Of a stretch of DNA of 64,000 bases, positions 49,871-57,878 are shown piece after piece (position 1 is the first letter of the stretch; every line of letters starts with the position of its first letter). The DNA comes from Geothrix rubra (lineage in GTDB: Bacteria; Acidobacteriota; Holophagae; Holophagales; Holophagaceae), in contig NZ_BSDD01000006.1 of the NCBI RefSeq assembly GCF_030268065.1, forward strand, positions 1-64,000. Reading direction: 5' to 3'. A program made the position numbers and the translations under genes. Under the pieces are notes generated by a model. It did not search any database. It was not told the origin of the DNA and saw only the letters and a program-made list of their open reading frames with translations.

Positions 49871-50871
49871 GGCTGGACCGTTCGCAGGCCGAGACCCTCC
49901 TCCGCCGCATGGAGGGCCGCAAGGTGGCCGTCCTGGGCGACGTGATGCTGGACGAGTACCTCTTCGGCGAGGTGAACCGCATCTCCCCCGAGGCGCCCGT
50001 GCCCATCGTGCGGGTGGTGCGTGAGCAGGCCGTGCTGGGCGGCGCGGCCAACGTGGCAGCCAACCTCAAGGCCCTGGGCGCCGAGCCCCTGCTCATGGGC
50101 ACCCTCCAGAAGGACGCCGCCGGGGACCGCCTGCTGGGCCTCCTGGGCCGCCTGGGCATCTCCATCTCCGGCCTGGTGCTGGACCCCTCCCGTCCCACCA
50201 TCATCAAGACCCGCGTGGTGGGCCAGCAGCAGCAGATGCTGCGCATCGACCGCGAGGAGGCCGGTCCACCGGAGGCCGCGGTGCTGCTGGGGCTGCGGGA
50301 ACGCCTCGCCCGGGCGGTGGAGGAGGCCTCGGCCCTGATCGTCTCCGACTACGCCAAGGGGGTGGTCTGCGAGCCGGTGATGGCGACGGTGCGCGAGCTC
50401 TGCGCGGCCCGGGACATCCCCTGGATCGTGGATCCCAAGCCCGCCCACAAGGCCCTCTACCGCGGCGCCACGCTCATGACGCCCAACACCAAGGAGGCCT
50501 CGGAGCTGGCCCAGCGCCCGGCCAGGAGCGACGCCGAGGCCGCGGAGGCGGGCCGCGCCATCCTGGCGGAGCTGGGGCTGAAGGGCCTGCTGGTCACCCG
50601 CAGCGAGCGGGGCATGGCCCTCTTCGCGCCGGGCGGTGACCACGGCGCCCCCTGGATGATCCCCACGGAGGCCCGGGAGGTCTTCGACGTGAGCGGCGCG
50701 GGCGACACCGTCATCGCCGCCTTCAGCGCGGCCGTGGCCTCCGGCGCCGACTGGCGCGAGGCCGCCATGCTGGCCAACGCCGCCGCCGGCGTGGTGGTCG
50801 CCAAGGTCGGCACCGCCACCGTCACCCCTGCGGAGCTCCTCACCCACTACCACGAGCAGGAGGCGAACTGA
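49867..50871 (+). CDS. D-glycero-beta-D-manno-heptose-7-phosphate kinase
   Basis: Ribokinase-fold (PfkB) enzyme of 334 residues, equivalent to the kinase half of HldE/RfaE, which phosphorylates heptose 7-phosphate for LPS core synthesis. Signatures: VLGDVMLDEYLFGEVNRISPEAPVPIVRV, LGGAANVAANLKALGA, IIKTRVVGQQQQMLRIDREE, SDYAKGVV, PNTKEA and the active-site loop DVSGAGDTVIAAF with catalytic Asp. The nucleotidyltransferase half is not attached, as in HldA-type enzymes. GTG start. Confidence 0.92.
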   Translation: MRLDRSQAETLLRRMEGRKVAVLGDVMLDEYLFGEVNRISPEAPVPIVRVVREQAVLGGAANVAANLKALGAEPLLMGTLQKDAAGDRLLGLLGRLGISISGLVLDPSRPTIIKTRVVGQQQQMLRIDREEAGPPEAAVLLGLRERLARAVEEASALIVSDYAKGVVCEPVMATVRELCAARDIPWIVDPKPAHKALYRGATLMTPNTKEASELAQRPARSDAEAAEAGRAILAELGLKGLLVTRSERGMALFAPGGDHGAPWMIPTEAREVFDVSGAGDTVIAAFSAAVASGADWREAAMLANAAAGVVVAKVGTATVTPAELLTHYHEQEAN

Positions 50872-50928
50872 CCTCCGGCCGGGCCCCGGGGATTCCACCG
50901 GGCTGGGGCGGATCGCCCCCCCGTCAGG

Positions 50929-51414
50929 TCAGTCGCGCAGCTCGATGGCGAGCAGGAAGCGGTCGCCCTTGGAGAGGCGCTCCTTCACCTGGGTGAAGTT
51001 CAGGTCGAAGGTCTCGGTGTCGCCGGGCTTCACGGTGCCGAGCTTGGTGCCGCCCGAAGCCACGCCCAGCAGGTTGCCGTCCTTGTCCAGCACGGCCACG
51101 GCGAAGCCGGGCACCTTGGGGTACTTCCCGGTGTTGGTGACCTCCACCTGGGCGCGGGTGCCGAACTCGGCGCCCTTGAAGATGTTGAAGAAGCCGGGCT
51201 CCACCTTCCGCCGGTTGAAGAAGATGCTCGTGACCTTCAGGCCGTCCAGGTTGACCGTCATGGGGAGGGTGCGGTCCCAGATGAAGGGGAAGCTCCCGCT
51301 GTAGAAGGAGAGGGGCTGGGCGGACGCTTCGGGCGCGGCGGCGGGGGCCGAAGCGGGCACTGGGGGAGGCGCCTGCGGGAGCGCCAGGAGCGCGGCGAGG
51401 ATCAGGGGCTGCAT
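50929..51414 (-). CDS. exported protein of unknown function
   Basis: Protein of 161 residues with a signal peptide (LILAALLALPQ) and a Pro/Ala-rich linker. A C-terminal strand-rich domain of about 110 residues follows (LPMTVNLDGLKVTSIFFNRRKV..FGTRAQVEVTNTGKYPKVPGFAVAVLDKDGNLLGVASGG..VKPGDTETFDLNF), which looks like an immunoglobulin-like sandwich. It begins one base after the stop of the zinc-finger protein gene upstream, so both are likely in one operon. Function is unknown. Confidence 0.72.
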   Translation of the reverse strand: MQPLILAALLALPQAPPPVPASAPAAAPEASAQPLSFYSGSFPFIWDRTLPMTVNLDGLKVTSIFFNRRKVEPGFFNIFKGAEFGTRAQVEVTNTGKYPKVPGFAVAVLDKDGNLLGVASGGTKLGTVKPGDTETFDLNFTQVKERLSKGDRFLLAIELRD

Positions 51415-51415
51415 G

Positions 51416-52516
51416 TCAGTTCTTCCCTCCGAACAGGCCGCCGAACAGGCTCTTCTTCGCGGAGCCGGGATCCCCGGCCGTCGGGAAGGCCTCGCCCATG
51501 GATGCCGCGGGCACCGAGGTCCGTTCCCGGCGCAGGCGGTCGAAGACCGGCCGCAGGCCGGGGACCTTGTAGGCTTCGAGCCAGTGCTCGCTGAACTGGC
51601 GCGCCACCAGATGCCCCTCCAGGATGCGTCCCTCCTCCACCCACTGCGTGAGCTGGGACATGGTCAGGCCCGGGTAGATCTCCTCGCCGATCTTCAGGCG
51701 GAGGAGTTCGGCCTCCGGCGTGCCGGGGACAGGCGCCACCGGGAGGGGCAGGGGGCCCGAGGAGAGCGTCTGGGCCGCAGCCAGGGCCCGGGTGGTGTCC
51801 GCCACGGGGCTCTGGCTCTGGGGCGCGGCCTCCAGCAGGTCGCCGGCCCGGAGGGCCACGGTGGGTTCCGACGCGCCGGCGGGGGCGGGGACCGCGTCCG
51901 AGGCCATGGCGGCCATCACCTCGTCCCGGGTGAACCGCACGGTCGACCCGGAGGCCGGCATGGCCAGGGGCGAAGCCGGGGGCGCCGGGGTTTCGGCCAC
52001 CTCCGGCAGCGGCGAGGGTGGCGTGGGATGGGTGCCGCCCAGGGTCTGTTCCAGGGCGGAGAGGGTGGCTTCCAGGTCCATGGGGGAGGGCTGCTTGGGG
52101 CCCTTGGCCTCCCCGGCCATGGTGGCCACGTCGCCGAAGAGCTTCTCGATGGCGTCGCGGGCGGAGGTGTAGCCGGACAGGGTGGATTCCGTGATCTCGG
52201 GGGGCAGGGGCGGCAGGGCCGGGGCCTCGGGCTTCGCCTCGGGCAGGGCCTCCGGGGTCTCCACCAGCGTCTTCTCCAGGATCTCGGATTCAGCACCCTC
52301 CAGATCGCCCAGGGTGAGGGAGGGCGCCTCGAAGGCCTCCGGGGCGGCAGCGGCTTCGGCTTCCGGAGCCGCGGCCAGGAGCCGCTGGACCACGTCGCCG
52401 ATGGGGAACACACCCTGGCAGGAGACACAGCGTGCGCGGCGGAGCGAAGGCTTCAGTCGCTCCGGCCGCAGGCGGTATCGGGTGGAGCAGCTCGGGCAAT
52501 GGATCGCTTCGGCCAC
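51416..52516 (-). CDS. MJ0042-type zinc-finger protein with GYF-like C-terminus
   Basis: Protein of 366 residues. The N-terminus (HCPSCSTRYRLRPERLKPSLRRARCVSCQGVFPI) is an MJ0042 zinc ribbon with two CxxC pairs. The middle 230 residues are Pro/Ala/Glu-rich and probably disordered. Near the C-terminus, LKIGEEIYPGLTMSQLTQWVEEGRILEGHLVARQFSEHWLEAYKVPGLRPVFDRL resembles a GYF_2-type domain, and the tail is Gly/Lys/Phe-rich. GTG 52516 with AGGAG six bases upstream is the best start. Such proteins are seen in Acidobacteriota and Myxococcota; the role is unknown. Confidence 0.78.
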   Translation of the reverse strand: MAEAIHCPSCSTRYRLRPERLKPSLRRARCVSCQGVFPIGDVVQRLLAAAPEAEAAAAPEAFEAPSLTLGDLEGAESEILEKTLVETPEALPEAKPEAPALPPLPPEITESTLSGYTSARDAIEKLFGDVATMAGEAKGPKQPSPMDLEATLSALEQTLGGTHPTPPSPLPEVAETPAPPASPLAMPASGSTVRFTRDEVMAAMASDAVPAPAGASEPTVALRAGDLLEAAPQSQSPVADTTRALAAAQTLSSGPLPLPVAPVPGTPEAELLRLKIGEEIYPGLTMSQLTQWVEEGRILEGHLVARQFSEHWLEAYKVPGLRPVFDRLRRERTSVPAASMGEAFPTAGDPGSAKKSLFGGLFGGKN

Positions 52517-52588
52517 CTGGAACTCCTGGAATTTCACGAAGCATAACACCGGATAGCGCCAAGGTATGCTCGGAGGTCGGGAGGTCCG

Positions 52589-53254
52589 GTGCCGGGCGTG
52601 TTCATCACCATCGAGGGCGTGGAGGGCTCGGGGAAGTCCACCCAGCTGCTGCGGCTCTCGGAGCGCCTCCGCCACCTGGGCGTGCCCCTGGTGGTCAGCA
52701 AGGAGCCCGGTGGCACGGCCCTGGGAAGGGAACTGCGCCGCCTGCTGCTGGAGCCCCACCCCAGCGGGGAGGCCTGGTGCCCCGAGGCGGAACTGCTGCT
52801 CTTCTACGCGGACCGGGCCCAGCACCTGCACGCGCTGATCCGCCCCAGCCTGGAGGCCGGGAAGGTGGTGCTGGTGGACCGCTTCGAGGACTCCACCCGG
52901 GCCTACCAGGGCGCCAGCGGCGTCCCGGACTCTGCCCTCGACCGCCTGAGCGAGCTGGTATTGCGCCGGCTCCGGCCCCACCTCACGGTGCTGCTGGACA
53001 TGGACCCGGAGACCAGCCTCCAGCGGGTGGAGGTCCGCAACCTGGCCTACGGGGCGGAATTCGCGGAGACGCGCTTCGACCAGGCCGCCCTGGACTTCCA
53101 CCGCCGCGTGCGGGCCCGCTTCCTGGCCGTGGCCCAGGCCGAGCCCAACCGGGTGGCCGTGGTGCCTGCGCGCGACCCCGTCGACCAAGTGGAGGCCGCC
53201 ATCTGGGTGCGCGTGTCGGCGCTGCTCCGCAGCGCCGGGTTCGCGGTGGACTGA
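52589..53254 (+). CDS. tmk: thymidylate kinase
   Basis: dTMP kinase of 221 residues. P-loop IEGVEGSGKSTQ (residues 8-19), KEPGGTALGRELR, the DRAQH segment and VLVDRFEDSTRAYQGA are diagnostic; the LID region lies near RVEVRNLAYGAEFAETRF. It makes dTDP for DNA synthesis. GTG 52589 has GGGAGG five bases upstream. Its last base overlaps the holB ATG (TGATG), a very common pairing in bacteria. Confidence 0.95.
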   Translation: MPGVFITIEGVEGSGKSTQLLRLSERLRHLGVPLVVSKEPGGTALGRELRRLLLEPHPSGEAWCPEAELLLFYADRAQHLHALIRPSLEAGKVVLVDRFEDSTRAYQGASGVPDSALDRLSELVLRRLRPHLTVLLDMDPETSLQRVEVRNLAYGAEFAETRFDQAALDFHRRVRARFLAVAQAEPNRVAVVPARDPVDQVEAAIWVRVSALLRSAGFAVD

Positions 53255-54267
53255 TGTTCGCGCCCGCCCTCCAGGGCCACCGGCCCATCCGCGAGCGCCT
53301 CCTGGCGCGGCTCCAGGCCGGGCGCATCCGCGGTTCGCTCCTCTTCGCCGGCCCCGAGGGCATCGGCAAGCGCCGCGTGGCCCTGGAGCTGGCCCAGCGG
53401 GAGATCTGCTTCCGCCGCACGGCCTGCGGGGCCTGCGAGGGCTGCCGCCTGTTCGAGGGGGACGACCTGCCCTACGAGCTGCCCAACCTCCTGCGGATCA
53501 CGCCGGAGGGCAAGGCGGGCGTCATCCGCATCGACCAGATCCGCGAGGGCCTGGATTCGGCCAACCAGCCCCGCTTCAGCCGCGGGGTCATCGAGTGGGC
53601 CTCCCTGGCGCCACCGCCCAACTGCCACCGGTGGATCCTGGTGGAGGAGGCCCACCGGCTGAACGAATCCAGCGCCAACATCCTCCTCAAGACGCTGGAG
53701 GAACCGCCCCAGGACACCCACTTCATCCTGGTGACCCACCGGCCCGAGGCCGTCCTGCAGACCATCCGCAGCCGGTGCGAGCGGATCCCCTTCGCGCCGC
53801 TTGCCGGCCCGGAGGCCTGGGAGGTGGCCCTCCGGCACGGGTGGACGGACACCGACCGGGCCCGCTGGTCCGCCCTGGGCGAGGGCAGCCTGCGTTTCCT
53901 CGAAGAGGACGTCTTCCGCCGGGCCGAGGCCCAGGTGGAGGCCTGGCTGGCCCTGCTGGGCGGGGCCGCCTTCTCGGAGGCCGCGGGGCCCCTGCTGCCC
54001 GAGAAGGACGGGGGCGTGGCCCAGGGCGAGCAGCTCCGCCAGCCCCTGGAGCTGCTGCTGCGCCTGCTGGCGGACCTGGCCCGGATCCGCGCCGGGGCCC
54101 CGCCTGCCCTGGCCCCCTGGGGGGAGCGGCTCGCCGCCCTCGCCGCCGGTCCCCTGGATCCGCGCCCTGGACAGGAGGCGGCCCTGGAGGCCCTGCGCCA
54201 CCTGCCCCGCAACCTCAGCCCCGAGCCCCTGCTGCGGGAAGTGGCGCTGGCCCTGCGGACGGCCTGA
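53254..54267 (+). CDS. holB: DNA polymerase III delta' subunit
   Basis: Clamp-loader subunit of 337 residues. Sequence LQGHRPIRERLLARLQAGRIRGSLLFAGPEGIGKRRVALELAQ begins the AAA+ domain; CGACEGCRLFEGDD supplies a zinc module; WILVEEAHRLNESSANILLKTLEEPPQDTHFILVT and TIRSRCERIPF are family motifs. The Walker A is GPEGIGKR, with Arg in place of Ser/Thr, as expected for the non-hydrolysing delta' subunit. It is coupled to tmk by a one-base overlap. Confidence 0.92.
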   Translation: MFAPALQGHRPIRERLLARLQAGRIRGSLLFAGPEGIGKRRVALELAQREICFRRTACGACEGCRLFEGDDLPYELPNLLRITPEGKAGVIRIDQIREGLDSANQPRFSRGVIEWASLAPPPNCHRWILVEEAHRLNESSANILLKTLEEPPQDTHFILVTHRPEAVLQTIRSRCERIPFAPLAGPEAWEVALRHGWTDTDRARWSALGEGSLRFLEEDVFRRAEAQVEAWLALLGGAAFSEAAGPLLPEKDGGVAQGEQLRQPLELLLRLLADLARIRAGAPPALAPWGERLAALAAGPLDPRPGQEAALEALRHLPRNLSPEPLLREVALALRTA

Positions 54268-54303
54268 ACCGGCTGTCGTGACCCCCATCACGGGGGCCGA
54301 GCC

Positions 54304-54334
54304 TAGAATGGATTCAGGAGAAAAAACTCCTGAA
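54304..54334 (+). promoter_or_regulatory. -10-like box and palindrome in front of the YecH-like gene
   Basis: TAGAAT at 54304-54309 looks like a -10 element. Four bases on, TTCAGGAG (54313-54320), six A and CTCCTGAA (54327-54334) form a perfect 8-bp palindrome that would lie at the transcript start. It could be an operator or a 5' leader hairpin. No convincing -35 box was found. Confidence 0.45.
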
Positions 54335-54346
54335 CCGGAGGCCGCC

Positions 54347-54589
54347 ATGTCCGAACCCCTCTATGGCCATGACCTGCTGAGGCTGCTGGTGGCGCGCGGC
54401 GGGGCCTGCAGCCTGGAGCAGCTCCGGGCGGATGCCGTGGGCGCCTACGGCTCCGAGGCCACCTTCTGCAACTGCCACGGCGACACCTTCGACCTGGAAG
54501 GCGTGCTGGGCTTCCTCGCCCGGAAGGGCAAGCTTGACCTGACCGACGGCCAGGTGCGGATGGGTCCCGCGCCCGCCTGCCAGCACTGA
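54347..54589 (+). CDS. YecH family metal-binding protein
   Basis: Protein of 80 residues matching YecH: YGHDLLRLLVARGGACSLEQLRADAVGAYGSEATFCNCHGDTFDLEGVLGFLARKGKL. The C-N-C-H cluster in the middle and the CQH end are candidate metal ligands. YecH proteins are small and poorly understood. GGAG lies six bases before the ATG. The gene has its own upstream palindrome and lies between holB and an orphan sensor. Confidence 0.8.
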   Translation: MSEPLYGHDLLRLLVARGGACSLEQLRADAVGAYGSEATFCNCHGDTFDLEGVLGFLARKGKLDLTDGQVRMGPAPACQH

Positions 54590-54660
54590 GGTCGCCAGTC
54601 GGTCTTGGTGCCCGGGGATGTTGCTAGGATCTCCGTGACCGCACCTCGCCCCTGGACCTC

Positions 54661-55857
54661 GTGAGCGCCACCCGGAACACCTCCCCTCCGACATCCTCCC
54701 ACCGCTCCTTCCTGATCCGGCTGGGCGTGGGCATCGCCCTGCTCGACCTGTGCGTCCTCTTCATGGCCATGGCGTCCCTCCGCCAGAGCCTCCGCAGCCA
54801 CCGGGAGCGGGCCATCGCCACGGCGCAGAACCTGGTGCAGGTCCTCGACCACTACGTGGGGGACACCATCGGCAAGGCCGATCTCGCCCTGTGGGCCGTG
54901 AAGGACGAAGTCGAGCGCACAGGCGGGGCCCCCCGCGACCTCGACGGCTTCCTCCGGCGGCAGCACGAGCGCGTCCCTGGGCTGCTGGCCCTCCGCACCA
55001 CCGACGCCCGGGGGGTGGTCGTTCACGGCAGCGGGGAGGGGGCGGGCCAGGTGGTGAGCCTCGCGGATCGCGAGCATTTCCTCCGGCTCCGGGACGACCC
55101 GGATGCGGGCCTGGTGATCTCGAAACCCCTGCTGGGCCGGCTCACGGGAAGCTGGGTGATCGTCGCGGCCCGGCGCCTGGAGGGGCCGGGCCGCCGGTTC
55201 GCGGGCATGGCCCTGGCGGTGATCTCCCTGGACCAGTTCCAGCGGGCCTTCTCCGCCCTGGATGTGGGCCCGCACGGTTCCGTGGCCCTGCGGGACCTGG
55301 ACCTGGGGCTCATCGCCCGGTACCCCGAGGCCGGAAGCGCGGGCACCGCCGTGGGGCAGAAGGTCGTGTCCCAGGCGTTCCGGGACTTCGCGAAGTCGGG
55401 ACAGCGGGTCGGGATCTACCGGACCACCACGCCCTTCGACCAGGTCCAGCGCACGTTCGCCATCCGTCGGGTCGAGGGCCTGCCCTACTTCATCCTGGTG
55501 GGTGTGGCCGATCGGGACTACCTGGCCGGCTGGCGGTGGGAGGTGGCCCAGGAAAGCCTGGAGGTGGCGCTGATCTGGGGGCTGACCCTGCTGGGGTTCG
55601 CGCTCATCCGCCGCACCTGGCTGCGGCAGCAGGGCGTCCGGGTGGAACTCGAACGCCTGCTCGCCGAGGTGAAGACGCTCGGCGGCATGCTGCCCATCTG
55701 CAGCCACTGCAAGAAGATCCGTGACGACAAGGGCTACTGGAACCAGATCGAGGCCTACCTCAACGAGCACACCGACGCCGAATTCACCCATGGCATCTGC
55801 CCGGACTGCGCCCGGGAGGTCTTCCCGCACACCTCCGGGAAGAACACGGTGATCTAG
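54661..55857 (+). CDS. membrane sensor with dCache-like domain and cysteine-rich C-terminal module
   Basis: Protein of 398 residues. Two membrane segments (about residues 18-38 and 300-320) flank an extracytoplasmic domain of dCache_1 type (SLRSHRERAIATAQNLVQVLDHYVGDTIGKADLALWAVKDEV..HERVPGLLALRTTDARGVVVHG..REHFLRLRDDPDAGLVISKPLLGR..IYRTTTPFD). The cytoplasmic tail is a short coil then LPICSHCKKIRDDKGYWNQ...FTHGICPDC, a module with two CxxC pairs normally found at the ends of sensor kinases or response regulators. No kinase, GGDEF or HAMP domain is present, so its output is unknown. GTG start. Confidence 0.8.
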   Translation: MSATRNTSPPTSSHRSFLIRLGVGIALLDLCVLFMAMASLRQSLRSHRERAIATAQNLVQVLDHYVGDTIGKADLALWAVKDEVERTGGAPRDLDGFLRRQHERVPGLLALRTTDARGVVVHGSGEGAGQVVSLADREHFLRLRDDPDAGLVISKPLLGRLTGSWVIVAARRLEGPGRRFAGMALAVISLDQFQRAFSALDVGPHGSVALRDLDLGLIARYPEAGSAGTAVGQKVVSQAFRDFAKSGQRVGIYRTTTPFDQVQRTFAIRRVEGLPYFILVGVADRDYLAGWRWEVAQESLEVALIWGLTLLGFALIRRTWLRQQGVRVELERLLAEVKTLGGMLPICSHCKKIRDDKGYWNQIEAYLNEHTDAEFTHGICPDCAREVFPHTSGKNTVI

Positions 55858-55902
55858 CCTCCGCGCGGATCCCCGCGGACAATGGACCCATCGGGAGGCT
55901 CC

Positions 55903-56307
55903 ATGCAGCTGCTGCGCATCAACCACCTGGGCATCGCGGCGCCGGGCCTGGACGAGGCTGTGGCCCGCATGGCTCGGCTTTTCGGGATGGCCGCGGACCA
56001 CCTGGAGGAGGTGCCGGACCAGAAGGTGAAGACGGCCTTCTTCCCTGTGGGCGAGAGCACCCTGGAATTCCTGGAGAGCACGGATCCGGAGGGCCCCATC
56101 GGGAAGTTCCTGGCCAAGCGCGGCCCGGGCCTCCACCACGTCTGCTTCGAGGTGGACGACATCGACGCGATGGTGGCCCACCTCGTGGCCCAGGGCGTGC
56201 GCATGATCGACGCCCAGCCCCGGCCCGGGGCCCACGGCTGCCGCGTGGCCTTCATCCACCCGGCCGAGACCGGCGGCGTGCTGATGGAGCTGAGCCAGGG
56301 GGGGTAG
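55903..56307 (+). CDS. mce: methylmalonyl-CoA epimerase
   Basis: Vicinal-oxygen-chelate enzyme of 134 residues interconverting (R)- and (S)-methylmalonyl-CoA. It shows INHLGIAAPGLDEA, VKTAFFPVGESTLEFLESTDPEGPIGKFLAKRGPGLHHVCFEVDDID and GCRVAFIHPAETGGVLMEL, which supply the His, His and Glu metal ligands. GGAGG six bases upstream supports ATG 55903 over the in-frame ATG at 55882. It fits propionate or branched-chain degradation. The mutase is not in the window. Confidence 0.92.
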   Translation: MQLLRINHLGIAAPGLDEAVARMARLFGMAADHLEEVPDQKVKTAFFPVGESTLEFLESTDPEGPIGKFLAKRGPGLHHVCFEVDDIDAMVAHLVAQGVRMIDAQPRPGAHGCRVAFIHPAETGGVLMELSQGG

Positions 56308-56310
56308 ACC

Positions 56311-56817
56311 TTGAACCGCGCCTTCATCAAGGATCCGGATGACGCGGGACGTCCGGAAGACGTGCCGGAGCGGCCGCAGAGCCCCCACCCCAACTACGTG
56401 ACGCCAACGGGGCACCGCCAGCTGCAGGCCCTCGTCGCCGGGCTCGCCGCGCAGCGGGACCGTCTGGTCGAGCAGGGGAAGCTCGCGAATCCGCAGGAGC
56501 TCGCCCTGGTCCAGCGGGACCTGCGCCACTACGAGACGCGCCTGGCACGGGCCATCCCCGTGGATCCCCGGGGCAGGCCCGGGGACCGGGTCCACTTCGG
56601 GGCCGTGGTGGAGGTCTGCGACGAGACCGGCCAGGCTGGGACCTACCAGATCGTCGGGGAGGACGAGGCCGATCCCGCCCACGGCAAGATCAGCTGGGTT
56701 TCGCCCCTGGCGGAGGCGCTGTTGAACGCCGAGCCGGGCGAGGAGGTGGTCTGGCGCCGGCCGGCCGGCACCACGCGGCTGGAAATCCTCGCGATCCGCC
56801 CCGGCCCGGCGGAATGA
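56311..56817 (+). CDS. GreA/GreB-type transcript cleavage factor family protein
   Basis: Protein of 168 residues. After a polar N-terminal tail (MNRAFIKDPDDAG..PHPNYVTPTGHRQL) comes a short coiled coil (ALVAGLAAQRDRLVEQ..LALVQRDLRHYETRLARA) and the GreA/GreB C-terminal domain (GDRVHFGAVVEVCDETGQAGTYQIVGEDEADPAHGKISWVSPLAEALLNAEPGEEVVWRRPAG). Coiled-coil tip acidic residues are not clearly conserved, so cleavage-stimulating activity is uncertain. It starts at TTG 56311, 4 bp after the epimerase stop. Confidence 0.82.
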   Translation: MNRAFIKDPDDAGRPEDVPERPQSPHPNYVTPTGHRQLQALVAGLAAQRDRLVEQGKLANPQELALVQRDLRHYETRLARAIPVDPRGRPGDRVHFGAVVEVCDETGQAGTYQIVGEDEADPAHGKISWVSPLAEALLNAEPGEEVVWRRPAGTTRLEILAIRPGPAE

Positions 56818-56830
56818 GGGGGGGCCGGTC

Positions 56831-57319
56831 CTAGCCGGCGGCCCGGCGGGCCAGCAGCTCCCGCTGGGCCGCGCCGTTCGCAATGCGTTGGTAGGACGGG
56901 ACCATGTCCTCGGTGACGAGTTCGAGCATGATGCGGTTTTCCACCCAGAACTCGTAGAGCTCGAAGAGGCGCACCTGGGGATTCGGACCCCGCCAGAAAT
57001 GGCGAGTCCGCCAGCCCTCACGGGCGCCGATGCGCGCGATGGTGGCCCGGTCCACGGGGACCGAGACCAGGGCATGGAAGGGGACAGCCAAGGGGGCACT
57101 GCGCTGGGCGGCCTCCCCCATGCCGTCGCCCGCGCCGGGCACCAGGACGGTGGTTTCAGGGTAGACCTCGATGCCAGTGCCGAAGGCATCCTCGGCATAG
57201 GCCACCCAGGCGCCCGGGATCGGGCCGATGAAGGGACCGGCGTAGCCTCCGATCAGCTCGGCGAGGACCCGGGCGACGTGCTCCGGATCCCGGGCGGGAA
57301 TCGAGATGTGATGGATCAT
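56831..57319 (-). CDS. VOC (glyoxalase/bleomycin-resistance) family protein
   Basis: Protein of 162 residues of the vicinal-oxygen-chelate fold: MIHHISIPARDPEHVARVLAELIGG, VAYAEDAFGTGIEVYPETTVLVPG, FHALVSVPVDRATIARIGAREGWR and FELYEFWVENRIMLELVTEDM. His near the N-terminus and Glu near the C-terminus are candidate metal ligands. The substrate is unknown. It is divergent from a MarR regulator and shares a 54-bp gap filled with MarR-type dyads, so it is a likely target of that regulator. ATG 57319 is used; ATG 57331 is in frame and overlaps the operator. Confidence 0.78.
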   Translation of the reverse strand: MIHHISIPARDPEHVARVLAELIGGYAGPFIGPIPGAWVAYAEDAFGTGIEVYPETTVLVPGAGDGMGEAAQRSAPLAVPFHALVSVPVDRATIARIGAREGWRTRHFWRGPNPQVRLFELYEFWVENRIMLELVTEDMVPSYQRIANGAAQRELLARRAAG

Positions 57320-57330
57320 CCTGCACCCCA

Positions 57331-57367
57331 TTGGTCAGTTGACATGACCAATATGGTCAGGTAGACT
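57331..57367 (+). promoter_or_regulatory. promoter and nested MarR-type operators of the VOC/MarR pair
   Basis: TTGACA at 57339-57344, a 17-bp spacer and TAGACT at 57362-57367 form a good sigma-70 promoter reading right. Two overlapping dyads cover it: TTGGTCA-N7-TGACCAA (57331-57351) and TGACCA-ATA-TGGTCA (57345-57359), the second lying between -35 and -10. This fits repression by the adjacent MarR protein. Transcription would begin at about 57374, the MarR ATG. Confidence 0.8.
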
Positions 57368-57373
57368 TACCAA

Positions 57374-57850
57374 ATGTCAAGCGCGAATCCCGCCCCGTCC
57401 CCCCGGCGCCGGGGACAACCGGACGCGACGCCGCTCCTCGGCGCGCTGCTCCGGTTGGCCCACCAGGCCATGAGCCAGGAGCTGGCCCGCTGGCTGGTCG
57501 AATCGGGCTACGTCGACCTGCAGCCCGCCCACAGCGCGGCCATCCAGGCCCTGTGGACGGAGCCCGGAGGGGCGCGGCTGACCACCCTGGCACGCAAGGC
57601 CCGCATGACGAAGCAGTCGATGGGCGCGCTCGTCGAGCACCTGGGCCGGGCGGGCTACGTCGAGCGTGTCGAGGATCCCGAGGACCGCCGGGCCTCGCTC
57701 GTGCGCCTCACCGCGCGGGGCCAGGCCTACACCAGGGAGGTTCGCGCCTTCGTCCGGCGCGTCGAGGCCGACTGGGCGAAGCGGGTGGGCGCCCAGCGCA
57801 TGCGGGACCTGCGCGAAACCCTGGCGCTGCTGGTGGCCGAGCAGGCCTGA
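57374..57850 (+). CDS. MarR family transcriptional regulator
   Basis: Protein of 158 residues. The winged helix domain is clear: LQPAHSAAIQALWTEPGGARLTTLARKARMTKQSMGALVEHLGRAGYVERVEDPEDRRASLVRLTARGQ, with the DRRA wing motif. Flanking helices would form the dimer. It has no Shine-Dalgarno sequence, and its ATG lies seven bases after a -10 box, so the mRNA may have no leader. Operators in front of it and the divergent VOC gene suggest that it represses both. Confidence 0.9.
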   Translation: MSSANPAPSPRRRGQPDATPLLGALLRLAHQAMSQELARWLVESGYVDLQPAHSAAIQALWTEPGGARLTTLARKARMTKQSMGALVEHLGRAGYVERVEDPEDRRASLVRLTARGQAYTREVRAFVRRVEADWAKRVGAQRMRDLRETLALLVAEQA

Positions 57851-57878
57851 GGCGCGTCTCGGCGGGCGCTGGTCGCGG

